64,000 bases of DNA from Gammaproteobacteria bacterium UBA7310 (GCA_002471665.1 DKQK01000012.1:72849-136848), one strand, 5' to 3'. Shown: positions 1 through 8,734, counted from the first letter of the stretch. The notes: a model not told the origin generated them from the letters alone. Program-made: numbers and translations.

Positions 1-560
1 ATTTCCACTCCCATCGACGCGGCTGCCACATCAATTTCAATGTCCTTGTCGTTGAGTTGGCCTTCGCGCAATTTTTTACGGAACACCTGACGGGTTGTGG
101 ATTCGTCTTCTTTGGTTTCGGTGTTGTTGCCCCACTGATCACGGGCCGGGGGAATCAGCGCGTCCAAAATGCGATCCTCAGCGGCGTTTTCCGCTTTCGA
201 TCGATTCTGCACCATCTGTTCTTCCCGCAACATTTTTACCGCACCATCCACCAGGTCGCGCACAATGGATTCCACATCGCGGCCCACGTAACCCACTTCG
301 GTGAATTTGGTGGCTTCCACTTTGAGAAAGGGGGCTTTGGCCAGTTTTGCCAGGCGCCGGGCAATTTCGGTTTTACCCACGCCGGTGGGGCCGATCATGA
401 GAATGTTCTTGGGGGAGATTTCGCTGCGCAGTTCATCGGCCAGCTGCATGCGGCGCCAGCGGTTGCGCAGGGCCACGGCCACCGCGCGCTTGGCTTCCTG
501 CTGGCCAATGATGTGTCGGTTCAGTTCGTCAACGATTTCCCGGGGAGTCATATTCGACAT
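1..560 (-). CDS. hslU: HslU, ATPase subunit of the HslVU protease (N-terminal part, cut by window edge)
   Basis: Only the first ~186 codons are inside the window; the gene runs off the left edge. HslU is the AAA+ unfoldase that feeds substrates into the HslV peptidase in the cytoplasm. The translation opens with MSNMTPREIV and carries the Walker A motif GPTGVGKTE at about residues 57-65, followed by the family's KFTEVGYVGRDVES segment. The start ATG (560-558) overlaps the hslV stop codon by one base (TAATG), so the two subunits are very likely translationally coupled. Recognition is certain; the C-terminal half, including Walker B and the HslV-docking tail, cannot be assessed here. Confidence 0.97.
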   Translation of the reverse strand, partial: MSNMTPREIVDELNRHIIGQQEAKRAVAVALRNRWRRMQLADELRSEISPKNILMIGPTGVGKTEIARRLAKLAKAPFLKVEATKFTEVGYVGRDVESIVRDLVDGAVKMLREEQMVQNRSKAENAAEDRILDALIPPARDQWGNNTETKEDESTTRQVFRKKLREGQLNDKDIEIDVAAASMGVE

Positions 561-1102
561 TAGGCACAATCCAGTTCTTCGATGGTTAAATTTTGGTTGG
601 TGTAAATGCAGATGTCGGCGGCGATGCGCAGGCCTTTCTCCACGATGTCCCGTGCTTCCAGATCGGTGTTGTCCAGCAGGGCCCGGGCGGCGGATTGCGC
701 AAAAGGGCCACCGGAGCCAATGGCGATCAGGTCGTCTTCCGGTTGAATGACATCGCCGTTGCCGGTGATGATCAGTGATGCCTCTTTGTCGGCAACCGCC
801 AGCAGGGCTTCCAGGCGCCGCAGGGCACGCTCGGTACGCCAGTCTTTGGCCAACTCCACGGCCGCCCGTGTCAGGTTGCCCTGGTATTTTTCGAGCTTGG
901 CTTCAAAGCGTTCAAACAGGGTGAAGGCATCCGCTGTGCCACCGGCAAAACCGGCCAGAACCTGGTTATTGTAGAGCCGTCGTACCTTGCGGGCATTGCC
1001 TTTCATGACGGTGTTGCCCAGGCTGACCTGGCCATCGCCACCGATGACAACCTTGCCGTTACGACGGGCAGAGAGGATGGTGGTGCCTCGATATTGTTCC
1101 AC
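560..1102 (-). CDS. hslV: HslV, proteasome-like peptidase subunit
   Basis: Threonine protease that forms the double hexameric core of HslVU (ClpQY). At 180 aa it matches the family length. The N-terminus is MEQYRG followed by TTILSARR: the catalytic Thr is residue 7, implying a short propeptide that must be removed, as in several other proteobacteria, instead of the simple Met-Thr start of E. coli. The conserved GGDGQVSLG, GFAGGTADAFTLFERFE and C-terminal FTNQNL-type segment (here YTNQNLTIEELD) are present. It lies downstream of the SPOR gene (74-bp gap) and its stop overlaps the hslU start. Confidence 0.97.
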   Translation of the reverse strand: MEQYRGTTILSARRNGKVVIGGDGQVSLGNTVMKGNARKVRRLYNNQVLAGFAGGTADAFTLFERFEAKLEKYQGNLTRAAVELAKDWRTERALRRLEALLAVADKEASLIITGNGDVIQPEDDLIAIGSGGPFAQSAARALLDNTDLEARDIVEKGLRIAADICIYTNQNLTIEELDCA

Positions 1103-1176
1103 AGGGTATCCTTATCGTTACTGCATGAATGAGTGCAGGCACAGTGCTGCCAAAAGTGTGTAGATGGGGGCGGATT

Positions 1177-1743
1177 TCACTTTTTCAAGCGCAGCACAAT
1201 ATGCTCGATTTGGTTTTCTGCCAGGGTGGACTTCGCCTGCTCCAGTGTCTGCTGGGATTGGAATGGGCCCACCTGAACCCGGTGCCAGGCTTCACCCGGC
1301 CCCAGTTCCACTTTCTGGATTTTGACATCCAATCCCATCAGGATCAGCTCTGCCCGGCGATGATCTGCTTCCTGGGCGGAGCGGAATGATCCGGTTTGAA
1401 TAATGAAGGGTTCGTTGGCGCTGGGGGCGGCCGGTGCGGGAGTGGATTTCCCGGGTTTGGATTGATCCGTTGCCGGGGCCACCACTTCGCGGTCCGGTAG
1501 CAGGGTGTAGAAATCGAATTTCGGGCCGCTGCCGCCGGTGCCGGGTAAGGCCGGGGTGGTGACTTCAATTTCCTGCATCTGCCTGTCGGTCGGTTTGATC
1601 CCGGCCAGATAGTACAGAAATGCCAGGAACAGGCCCGTTACCACGCCGGTAAACAGCCAGACCCAGGCCGGTAGATTGGAGTCGGATTTTGCCAATGTAT
1701 TGATACTCCCTGCAGGTTTACATTTTTTCCGGTGCGCTGACAC
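1177..1743 (-). CDS. SPOR-domain inner-membrane protein (FtsN-like)
   Basis: A 188-aa bitopic protein: short basic N-terminus, one membrane helix at about residues 26-47, a proline/alanine-rich periplasmic linker, and a SPOR domain at about 112-188 (starting PFIIQTGSF). SPOR domains bind denuded septal peptidoglycan, so a septal role is expected. In pseudomonads a gene of this type sits between argS and hslVU and is often labelled FtsN-like, which fits the position here. Its first 26 bases overlap the 3' end of argS in another frame, implying coupling. The name ftsN is withheld because only the SPOR domain, not the FtsA-binding N-terminus, is recognisable. Confidence 0.85.
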   Translation of the reverse strand: MSAHRKKCKPAGSINTLAKSDSNLPAWVWLFTGVVTGLFLAFLYYLAGIKPTDRQMQEIEVTTPALPGTGGSGPKFDFYTLLPDREVVAPATDQSKPGKSTPAPAAPSANEPFIIQTGSFRSAQEADHRRAELILMGLDVKIQKVELGPGEAWHRVQVGPFQSQQTLEQAKSTLAENQIEHIVLRLKK

Positions 1744-3478
1744 CCAGCAGCTGCAGACCGTTGGCGATGACGTTTTTCACGGCAATGGCCATGGCCATGC
1801 GCCCGTTACGCAGGGTGTCGTCTTCCACCAGAACTTTATTGCTGTTGTACCAGGTATGGAAATCCTGGGCCAGATCACGTAAGGCGTAAGTGAGCTGGTG
1901 TGGGGCCCGGTTGCGGGCGGCAACGGCGATGGCCTCCGGCCAGGCTGCCAGGCGCTTGGCCAGGTCTTCGATGTTGTCTTCCGGCAGGGAAGGCAGTACC
2001 GCCAGCCCGGCCGCCTGATTGTAACTCAGCTTGCGCTCTTCCAGCTCCCGTAACATGCTGCACACGCGGGCGTGGGCATATTGCAGATAGAACACCGGGT
2101 TATCCGAGGTCTGGGAGCGGGCCAGGTCGATGTCGAATTCAAGATGCTGTTCCGGCGACCGGGTCAGGTAGAAAAAACGGGTGGCGTCGTTGCCGGCTTC
2201 CTCGATCAGTTGCGACAGGGTGACGAAATTACCGGAGCGTTTACCCATACGGCCGGAGGACAGGGTGACAAACTGGATCAGGGCCACATGGAACAGGTCA
2301 CCCTTACCGGTGAGGGCTTCAATGGCGGCCTTGACCCGGGCGATGTAACCGTGGTGATCCGCACCCCAGACATCGATCAGGTTTTCAAAACCGCGGTCCA
2401 GTTTATCCAGGTGGTAGGCGACGTCGGCGGCAAAGTAGGTGTGCAGGCCGTTGTCCCGAATCAGTACGCGGTCTTTTTCGTCGCCGAGCTCAGAGGTGCG
2501 CAGCCAGATGGCACCGTCCTTCTCGTAGACATGGCCCCGCTCGCGCAGGCGATTAATGGCTTTTTCGATGGCTCCGTTCTGTTCCAGGGTGCGTTCGGAA
2601 AACCATTGATCGAATTCCACATTAAAGGCTTTGAGGGTGGCACGGATGGCGTCCAGCTGGGCGTTGAGGCCAAAGTCCTGCACCGTGCGATAGCCGTCTC
2701 CCAGCAGATTGCGTACTTTTTCGATGAGGGCATCCAGATGCCGTTCCTTCGCCATCTTGATCTCGTCCCCTTCGCCTTCCGGGTCCTCCGGCACACCGGC
2801 CAGCACGGTAGGGTAGGGGTGGAAATACTGTTTGCCCACCTGGTTGAACAGGTCGGCGCCGCATTCTTTCACGTACTCCCCGGGATAGGCCCGTGACGGA
2901 ATGGCAACGGTCTCGCCGCAGGCTTCCAGGTAGCGCAGGTAAACGGACACCGCCAGTACGTCCGCCTGTCGGCCGGCGTCATTGATATAGTATTCCCGGT
3001 GCACCTGGTAGCCGGTGGCCTGCAGCAGGTTGGCCAGCGCCGACCCATAGGCCGCACCGCGGCCGTGCCCCACGTGCATGGGCCCGGTGGGGTTGGCAGA
3101 CACAAACTCCAGCAGGACTTTTTCACCCTGGCCCACATCCGGCGAACAGAAGGCGGCGGTGTCCTGCAGAACCTGCTCAACCACGGCAAAGCGGGTGGCA
3201 TCGTTCATGAAGAAGTTGATGAACCCAGGGCCGGCGATGTCCACCTTGGTAATGGCATCGTTGGCTGGCAGGTTGTCCACGATCAGCTGGGCCAGGTCCC
3301 GTGGTTTTTTACCCGCTGGCTTGGCCAGAATCATGGCCAGATTGGTGGCGAAATCGCCGTGGGACTTGTCTTTGGTGCGGTCCACCTGAATTCGCCGTGG
3401 CGCGCCCTCCGGAATAATGCCTTGGCCAATCAGGTTGTCAAAGGTGGTTTCCAGCAGGGCTTGTAGCGCTTCTTTCAT
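1718..3478 (-). CDS. argS: Arginyl-tRNA synthetase
   Basis: Class I aminoacyl-tRNA synthetase charging tRNA-Arg; 586 aa, the usual length. The HIGH motif appears as HVGHG at residues 135-139 and the KMSKS-equivalent loop as RMGKRSG, in the middle of a well-conserved catalytic domain; the C-terminal DALR anticodon-binding domain ends in LLGVSAPEKM. First gene of an apparent operon with the SPOR gene, hslV and hslU. In pseudomonads priA normally lies directly upstream; here a 5-kb block of plus-strand genes separates the two. Confidence 0.98.
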   Translation of the reverse strand: MKEALQALLETTFDNLIGQGIIPEGAPRRIQVDRTKDKSHGDFATNLAMILAKPAGKKPRDLAQLIVDNLPANDAITKVDIAGPGFINFFMNDATRFAVVEQVLQDTAAFCSPDVGQGEKVLLEFVSANPTGPMHVGHGRGAAYGSALANLLQATGYQVHREYYINDAGRQADVLAVSVYLRYLEACGETVAIPSRAYPGEYVKECGADLFNQVGKQYFHPYPTVLAGVPEDPEGEGDEIKMAKERHLDALIEKVRNLLGDGYRTVQDFGLNAQLDAIRATLKAFNVEFDQWFSERTLEQNGAIEKAINRLRERGHVYEKDGAIWLRTSELGDEKDRVLIRDNGLHTYFAADVAYHLDKLDRGFENLIDVWGADHHGYIARVKAAIEALTGKGDLFHVALIQFVTLSSGRMGKRSGNFVTLSQLIEEAGNDATRFFYLTRSPEQHLEFDIDLARSQTSDNPVFYLQYAHARVCSMLRELEERKLSYNQAAGLAVLPSLPEDNIEDLAKRLAAWPEAIAVAARNRAPHQLTYALRDLAQDFHTWYNSNKVLVEDDTLRNGRMAMAIAVKNVIANGLQLLGVSAPEKM

Positions 3479-3674
3479 GGCTGTTGTGCTTCGCTTGATT
3501 GAGTGAACGTGGAGAATGGGAAAAATAGCCGCGTATTATGGCGGTTTGGCCGCTTGAAAGCCAGTTGTCCCGGGATATGGCTTAGGCTGAGAAATAATCT
3601 AATCCAATAAGTTAATTGCAGTGTGTATGCAAAGGTAGCGCTTGGTAACGAATCGTTTATACACGTAGCAGGCT

Positions 3675-4916
3675 ATGGGCTTGCCTGACCGCAATATGCA
3701 CAATGGTCCAAAGTCCAAAATAAAATCCAATAATACGGGCTCACTGATGCTGCAAGCCATCCGCAACTTTCTGATTCACGCTACCCCCAGCCAGCGCTGC
3801 ATATTGGCGGTGAGTCTCAACACGCCTTTCCTGTTGGCCTTTATGGCGGCCCAGAGTGCGGGGCTGTGGGTGCCGGAATGGCGGGAATATCTGGTTCCGA
3901 AATACATGATCATTGGCAATCTGGTGTTGGGCTCGGCCGTGTTGCTGCAATGGGCGCTGGTGGTGGTGCTGTGGCGGCGGCGCCTGAACCCTGAACCCCG
4001 CCCCAAAACCAGTGTTTTCCTTGCCACCATCGTGGGTGTGGCCTTTGCCTATGAAGCCTTTCTGGGGGGTAACCTCACATTCCCCACCAATCTGGTCATC
4101 GTGGGGATTATACCCATTGGCCTGCTGATCCTGGATCGGCGTTCAGTGGCATTTGGTGTGGCCATTGGCATGCTTTTTTATTGGGCCAACGATCTGGCTA
4201 TCTATACCGGGCTGGTGGATTACGCCCCCGGCTATGCCCCCGGTGCGTTCGAAAATGGTGAGCAGCATCTGATGGCGGAGGTGTTTCGAACCGGTGTTTT
4301 GTACACCAGTGTTATTGCCTATGGGTTTATTGCCTGGGTGTTGTTCGATCAATACGATTATCATCGCCACAATCTCACCACGCTGTCAAAGCTGGATTCC
4401 CTCACCGGGTTGTCCAACCGTCGTTATTTTATGCAACGCCTGGCAGAGGAGTGCGAGCGGCAACAGCGGTCGCGGCAACCTCTTTGCCTGGTGATGATTG
4501 ATGCCGATCATTTCAAACGCATTAACGACACCTACGGCCATCTGATGGGGGATGCGGTACTGCGGGGCCTGGCGGATGTGCTGTCCCGGCACATGCGGGT
4601 GCCCGCAGACCTGCCGGCCCGGGTGGGCGGTGAGGAGTTTGCGATTCTGATGCCGGAGACCGACCTGGAGGGAGCGCTGAAGGTGTGCCGCCGGGTGGAA
4701 AAGAGCCTGCAGACCCTGCCCTTTTTCTGCTCCGGCAAAAGCTTTACCGTAACACTCAGCATGGGCGTGGTGGAAAGCCGGGATTTATTGCCGGAAAACC
4801 TGCTGCATTATGCCGACGCCAATCTGTACAAGGCCAAGGCTCAGGGGCGCGATATCATCGTTGCTTCAGTGGAAGAGGAGGTACTGTTCCGTGAACGGGT
4901 GGCTTCTCTGGCTTGA
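3675..4916 (+). CDS. Membrane-bound diguanylate cyclase (first of tandem pair)
   Basis: GGDEF protein of up to 413 aa. Several hydrophobic segments (about residues 35-245) form a polytopic membrane sensor without a recognised family name, followed by a GGDEF domain beginning KLDSLTGLSNRR. The metal-binding MIDADHFKRIND and signature RVGGEEF are intact, so c-di-GMP synthesis is expected. The product-inhibition I-site is not canonical: the residue five upstream where RxxD should start reads VPAD. Start uncertain: ATG 3675 has a weak upstream GCAGG, and ATG 3747 (MLQAIRNF) begins just before the first membrane helix. Overlaps the next, paralogous cyclase by 26 bp. Confidence 0.88.
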   Translation: MGLPDRNMHNGPKSKIKSNNTGSLMLQAIRNFLIHATPSQRCILAVSLNTPFLLAFMAAQSAGLWVPEWREYLVPKYMIIGNLVLGSAVLLQWALVVVLWRRRLNPEPRPKTSVFLATIVGVAFAYEAFLGGNLTFPTNLVIVGIIPIGLLILDRRSVAFGVAIGMLFYWANDLAIYTGLVDYAPGYAPGAFENGEQHLMAEVFRTGVLYTSVIAYGFIAWVLFDQYDYHRHNLTTLSKLDSLTGLSNRRYFMQRLAEECERQQRSRQPLCLVMIDADHFKRINDTYGHLMGDAVLRGLADVLSRHMRVPADLPARVGGEEFAILMPETDLEGALKVCRRVEKSLQTLPFFCSGKSFTVTLSMGVVESRDLLPENLLHYADANLYKAKAQGRDIIVASVEEEVLFRERVASLA

Positions 4917-6057
4917 ATCCTGGTTTCGTCAGCAACGGGACATCACCGCTTGCCTGGTTGCGTCGGCACTGCCGTTACCGCTGTTCTTCATTTTTATTTT
5001 GATGCCCTTTCTGGCCATGGCCGACCAGGATCATCGGCACATTTACAACTGGGATGTAGTGCCCTTTACCCAGATTGTGATCGTGATGAGTTCCCTGGTA
5101 CTGGGCGGTGTGGCGGTGTTCAGCTGGTCACGGCGCACTTCCGATGCGGACTACCCCTGGCTTTCTCTGTTCACGGTGACCGTGATGTTTCTGGCGGTGA
5201 CCGCACTCAGCGTCAGCTACGGCTATAAGGATTCCCCGCTGATGCTGCTGTGCCTGGGCATGGTGCTGCTGGTGCGTGCCCTGTTCAAGCCGGATGTCTA
5301 CAAACCCATCTCTGTGGTTATGGTCCTGCTGTTTGTGTGCAGTGAAATCGGTTTCTGGACCAATACATTGCCCTACGCGCCCATGTTGAACGCCCCCATT
5401 TTTGTGGGCGAGGCGCTGGATAACTGGTGGTCATTCTGGTTGCGCATGATCTACGCCATGATTGCACTGCCCATGCTGGTGTTTTTCTTTGTGCTGGGGT
5501 ACTTCATGGATCGGGAGAAGCTGGAGCTGGAGCGCATGGTGGTGACCGATGTGCTCACCGGCATCGCCAATCGCAGTCACTTTATGGCGCAGCTGGATAT
5601 GGAAAGCCGGCGTCACAGTCGCAAGCGGCAGTCCATGTGTGTGCTGATGTGCGATGTGGATAATTTCAAGCGGGTGAACGATACCTGGGGTCATCCGGCC
5701 GGCGATGAGGTGCTGCGGGCGGTGGGTCGCATACTGCAGCAATGTACCCGCTCTGCCGGCGATCAGGTGGCGCGTTTTGGCGGGGAAGAATTTGTGGTGC
5801 TGTTGCCGGAAACCAAGTTGAAGCAGGCTGAAAAAGTGGCAGAAAAGATTCGTCGCTACCTGAGCCACCATATCTTCGGCAGCGGAGACGCCAGCTTCCA
5901 GGTCACCATGAGCATCGGTATTGTGCAAGTCAACGATGGCGATGGCGAGTTGGCCCTCAAAGTGGCGGACGACAACCTGTATCGGGCGAAGGATGCCGGC
6001 CGTGATCGGGTGGTGGCCACATTGCTGAGCCGAAACACTTCATTCGAATGCGTTTAG
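4891..6057 (+). CDS. Membrane-bound diguanylate cyclase (second of tandem pair)
   Basis: 388-aa GGDEF protein. I place the start at GTG 4891 because a strong Shine-Dalgarno (AGAGGAGG, ending 4881) lies 9 nt upstream; longer frames run antiparallel to nothing but overlap the preceding gene more deeply. This gives a 26-bp overlap with the first cyclase, typical of coupled translation. The layout repeats its neighbour: about six membrane segments with a similar YAPxxxAP(I/G) loop, then GGDEF with DVDNFKRVND and RFGGEEF. As in the neighbour, the I-site Arg is missing (SAGD). A local duplication is the simplest explanation. Predicted active and not product-inhibited by the usual route. Confidence 0.88.
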   Translation: MNGWLLWLESWFRQQRDITACLVASALPLPLFFIFILMPFLAMADQDHRHIYNWDVVPFTQIVIVMSSLVLGGVAVFSWSRRTSDADYPWLSLFTVTVMFLAVTALSVSYGYKDSPLMLLCLGMVLLVRALFKPDVYKPISVVMVLLFVCSEIGFWTNTLPYAPMLNAPIFVGEALDNWWSFWLRMIYAMIALPMLVFFFVLGYFMDREKLELERMVVTDVLTGIANRSHFMAQLDMESRRHSRKRQSMCVLMCDVDNFKRVNDTWGHPAGDEVLRAVGRILQQCTRSAGDQVARFGGEEFVVLLPETKLKQAEKVAEKIRRYLSHHIFGSGDASFQVTMSIGIVQVNDGDGELALKVADDNLYRAKDAGRDRVVATLLSRNTSFECV

Positions 6058-6122
6058 GGGCTGTCGATCAACTTTACAGTTCGGTTACAATTGTTTTGCC
6101 GCCTTGTGATAACCTACTGAAA

Positions 6123-6128
6123 TATAAT
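6123..6128 (+). promoter_or_regulatory. Candidate -10 element upstream of the PEP-CTERM gene
   Basis: A perfect TATAAT lies in the 170-bp gap after the second cyclase. No good -35 hexamer sits 16-18 bp upstream, so the promoter may be activator dependent. Its start point would fall about 35-40 bp upstream of the CRP/Vfr-like box. Confidence 0.35.
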
Positions 6129-6165
6129 GTAAACATGTGTTTGGCCTTAAGTTTGCACACGGAAG

Positions 6166-6187
6166 AAGTGTGAACTGGATCACATTT
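6166..6187. promoter_or_regulatory. CRP/Vfr-type binding site
   Basis: The core TGTGA-N6-TCACA (6169-6184) is a perfect match to the CRP consensus, and flanking A/T bases extend the symmetry to 22 bp. A Vfr/CRP homologue is encoded in this window at 13855-14487. The site lies between the candidate TATAAT (6123) and the Shine-Dalgarno (6216) of the PEP-CTERM gene, a position that would fit roadblock repression or an unrecognised promoter closer to the gene. Confidence 0.65.
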
Positions 6188-6227
6188 TGTGATTCGACAG
6201 GAACAAAAGGAATTTGAGGTCAACATC

Positions 6228-6860
6228 ATGTCTGCACTTCGATTGCTATCCGCTTTCGTTCTCCTTGCTGTGCCGTTTACAACGCAGTCCGCGGTGGAAT
6301 TCTATGTCTCAGAGGTGGGTATTTACAGCACTGAAGTCAGCGGTGCCACCACCATTGATTTCAATGATTACAGTTGTGGCAGCGCGGTCAGTTGCTCCGG
6401 TAACGGGCAGATTGTCAGTGGCAGTTTGTCCGGGCGTTATGCCTCCCCCTATGGGATCGACAGCGCCTATTTGAGTGTTCCACAGAATGGCGGGAGCGGC
6501 TCCGTCAGTCTCGGTCTGGATGGCGCGTACAATTATTATGGCCTGTACTGGGGCTCCATCGACAATTACAACAGCATCGACTTTTATCTGGAAGGTACCT
6601 GGGTGGGCGGCTTTGGTGGCGCTGACCTGGGGCCGCTGAGCGCCGATGGCGGGCAGGGCTCCTGGACCTCCAACCGGTTCATAAATTTTATGTTCAGCGG
6701 CGGCGACCTGTTTGACATGGTGATGCTCAGCAGTGATGGATATGCCTTTGAAAGCGACAACCACGCCTACGCCAATGTGCCTGAGCCTCCGGTATTTGTG
6801 GTGTTGGCAGTGGGCTTGGCGGGATTACTGGTGACCCGGCGCCATCTGGCCAACCGTTAA
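6228..6860 (+). CDS. PEP-CTERM-anchored exported protein
   Basis: A 210-aa secreted protein. Residues 1-22 are a signal peptide; the middle is rich in Gly, Ser, Tyr and Asn with little charge, and the C-terminus carries NVPEPP, then a hydrophobic helix and TRRHLANR, the PEP-CTERM sorting signal recognised by exosortase. Exosortase substrates are generally exported envelope or matrix proteins of biofilm-forming bacteria. No exosortase gene is in the window. Start: ATG 6228 has GAGG 8 nt upstream (6216-6219) and begins directly at the signal peptide; an earlier GTG at 6189 lacks both. Follows two cyclases and is preceded by a CRP-type box. Confidence 0.8.
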   Translation: MSALRLLSAFVLLAVPFTTQSAVEFYVSEVGIYSTEVSGATTIDFNDYSCGSAVSCSGNGQIVSGSLSGRYASPYGIDSAYLSVPQNGGSGSVSLGLDGAYNYYGLYWGSIDNYNSIDFYLEGTWVGGFGGADLGPLSADGGQGSWTSNRFINFMFSGGDLFDMVMLSSDGYAFESDNHAYANVPEPPVFVVLAVGLAGLLVTRRHLANR

Positions 6861-6886
6861 TGCGTTTTACCTTCAGGCGTTAAGCA

Positions 6887-6919
6887 GCCCGCAGCCTAAG
6901 CACCTGCGGGCCTTTTTTT
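6887..6919 (+). terminator. Rho-independent terminator
   Basis: Perfect 8-bp stem GCCCGCAG/CTGCGGGC with a 9-nt loop followed by a run of seven T residues, 26 bp after the PEP-CTERM stop codon. Confidence 0.85.
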
Positions 6920-6984
6920 ATCTGCAACTCCGGGTGGGCAACCTTGCGTAACTGGGTTAGGGTTAAGGTGTGCATACCTCTTAG

Positions 6985-8730
6985 ATGAAAACCAGCGGCA
7001 GGATATTCCCGGTGAGCAGCCAGCCAGAACAACCCGATTCAGAGTCGGAATCTTTTACAAAGCCATCAAGGCAGACTTCCGAATCCGGCTATAAACCTTC
7101 CCGACGCCAGAGCGCTGAGTGCATAAGCGATCAGGATCGATTGAATCGCACCCGTTTGGTGGAAGCCCTGGCCACCGTGTTGAGCGGCGACAACGAGCAC
7201 CATCAAACCATCGGCTTGCTGGGGGATTGGGGGGTAGGTAAATCCACCACTGTGAACCTGCTGAAACAGGCGTTGTGGGCGCGCCGGGAACAGCAGCCGT
7301 TTCTGTTTGGCACCTTCAATGCCTGGGAATATGAGCACACCAACAATCTGCAGGCCGGCATGGCCCAGGAGATGTTGAAAGCCCTGTCCAGTTATCCGGT
7401 GGCGCCCAATCGCCGTGAGGGGGTGGGGGGTGGCACCCGGGAACACCCTGTAAAGGCTGCGCTGGCGCCGCTGGTATGGTGGTTCTGTGTGCGTGTCCCC
7501 ATGATGTTCCGGTTTGCCGTGGCACTGCACGGGCCGCGCCTGTTGGTGCTGGCAATACTGCTGTTGCTGATGGTGCTGAACCTCAGTTGGCACGATGTGG
7601 AAACCATGGCGGCGGGGGTGATGGCAGCCGGAACCGGCGCGCAGATGGTGATGGGGGGAGGTGCCATGGTGGCACTGGTGATGCTGTTCCGGCAGATGAA
7701 ATCCCTGCTGGCCATGCCCTTGGCAAAAGAGTGGATGACCTACCTGAAGCTGCCGGATTACGGCGAGCATCTGGGCTCGATTCCGGTCATGCGCAAGCAG
7801 ATCAGTGCGTTGTGCAAGGTGCGCTTGAACCCCGCCTTTGGCCGTAAAAAGCGTTTGTTGTTCCTGGTGGACGATCTGGACCGCTGTGGTCAGGAAGGGA
7901 TCGTCAAGGTGTTTGAGGCGGTGAGACTGGTGCTGGATATTCCACAGGTGACGGTGATCATCGCCGTGGATCAGCGCATTGCGCTGGCGGCGCTGGCCCT
8001 GCACTATCAGGCGTTGGCCCAGCATCACAGGCTCAGTAATCCGCAGGCCATTGCGCGGGATTACCTGGCCAAAGTCATTCATATGCCGATCACACTCACC
8101 GCGGCGGATGGCCCTGCCATTGCCGGTTATCTGGAGTCCATCTGGCAGGAGACGTCCGGCGCGCCAGGCTCCCCTTCGGCCACTTCCAAGCCATTGCCTG
8201 CCACGGTGGCAGACAGCGTTGCCCATCCCGCAGTGCAGCTGGGTCTCAGTGAACAGCAAAAGCAGCTTTTCAAAAAATGGGTGCAGCACTTTGGCTTCAG
8301 CAATCCCCGCCAACTGAAACGCCTGCACAACAGTTATAACCTGTTGCGACATTACTACGGCGAAGACGGCCAGTTCAGTGTCGGAGAATCGTCCACCCTG
8401 CATGCCCTTACCCGTGACCTGGGCTCTCCCATGTTGATTACCCTGTTCGCACTGGAGTACATCAACAGTCTGGATGATGCGTTGTTGCGGGCGCGGCTGT
8501 TGCGCCTGGTAACGGCGCCGCGGCAGCGCTCCTTTCGGGAGGAGGGCGATGCCGGCATGGTCTATGTTGACCCCACCGGAAAAATAAATGATGACGTACT
8601 GCAGGTGGTGGGTAGCCGGTTTGCGGATGGGGAGGGGTCCATGGTGCAGGCGGTGGAACCGTTTGTGCTGCCCTGCGTCATCCAGGACGACGAAAACGGC
8701 GGGCCCGGTGTCGGCCAGGCCGCCCCGTGA
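6985..8730 (+). CDS. KAP-family P-loop NTPase, membrane-inserted
   Basis: 581-aa protein. After a polar ~50-residue N-terminus comes Walker A GDWGVGKST (80-88), then a long insertion with about four hydrophobic helices (roughly 160-235), then Walker B LLFLVDDLDRC (about 289-299). Membrane helices lying between Walker A and B are the hallmark of KAP NTPases, the family that includes the phage-exclusion protein PifA; most bacterial members are uncharacterised and some are linked with anti-phage or membrane-integrity functions. It stands alone, converging on priA with a 4-bp gap. No good Shine-Dalgarno precedes ATG 6985; GTG 7012 is an alternative. Family call firm, role unknown. Confidence 0.85.
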   Translation: MKTSGRIFPVSSQPEQPDSESESFTKPSRQTSESGYKPSRRQSAECISDQDRLNRTRLVEALATVLSGDNEHHQTIGLLGDWGVGKSTTVNLLKQALWARREQQPFLFGTFNAWEYEHTNNLQAGMAQEMLKALSSYPVAPNRREGVGGGTREHPVKAALAPLVWWFCVRVPMMFRFAVALHGPRLLVLAILLLLMVLNLSWHDVETMAAGVMAAGTGAQMVMGGGAMVALVMLFRQMKSLLAMPLAKEWMTYLKLPDYGEHLGSIPVMRKQISALCKVRLNPAFGRKKRLLFLVDDLDRCGQEGIVKVFEAVRLVLDIPQVTVIIAVDQRIALAALALHYQALAQHHRLSNPQAIARDYLAKVIHMPITLTAADGPAIAGYLESIWQETSGAPGSPSATSKPLPATVADSVAHPAVQLGLSEQQKQLFKKWVQHFGFSNPRQLKRLHNSYNLLRHYYGEDGQFSVGESSTLHALTRDLGSPMLITLFALEYINSLDDALLRARLLRLVTAPRQRSFREEGDAGMVYVDPTGKINDDVLQVVGSRFADGEGSMVQAVEPFVLPCVIQDDENGGPGVGQAAP

Positions 8731-8734
8731 CCGC

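Noticed and set aside
7066..8403. 445-codon open frame on the minus strand opposite the KAP NTPase gene
   Set aside because: His/Gln-rich composition typical of an antisense shadow; the plus strand has Walker motifs and membrane helices of a known family.
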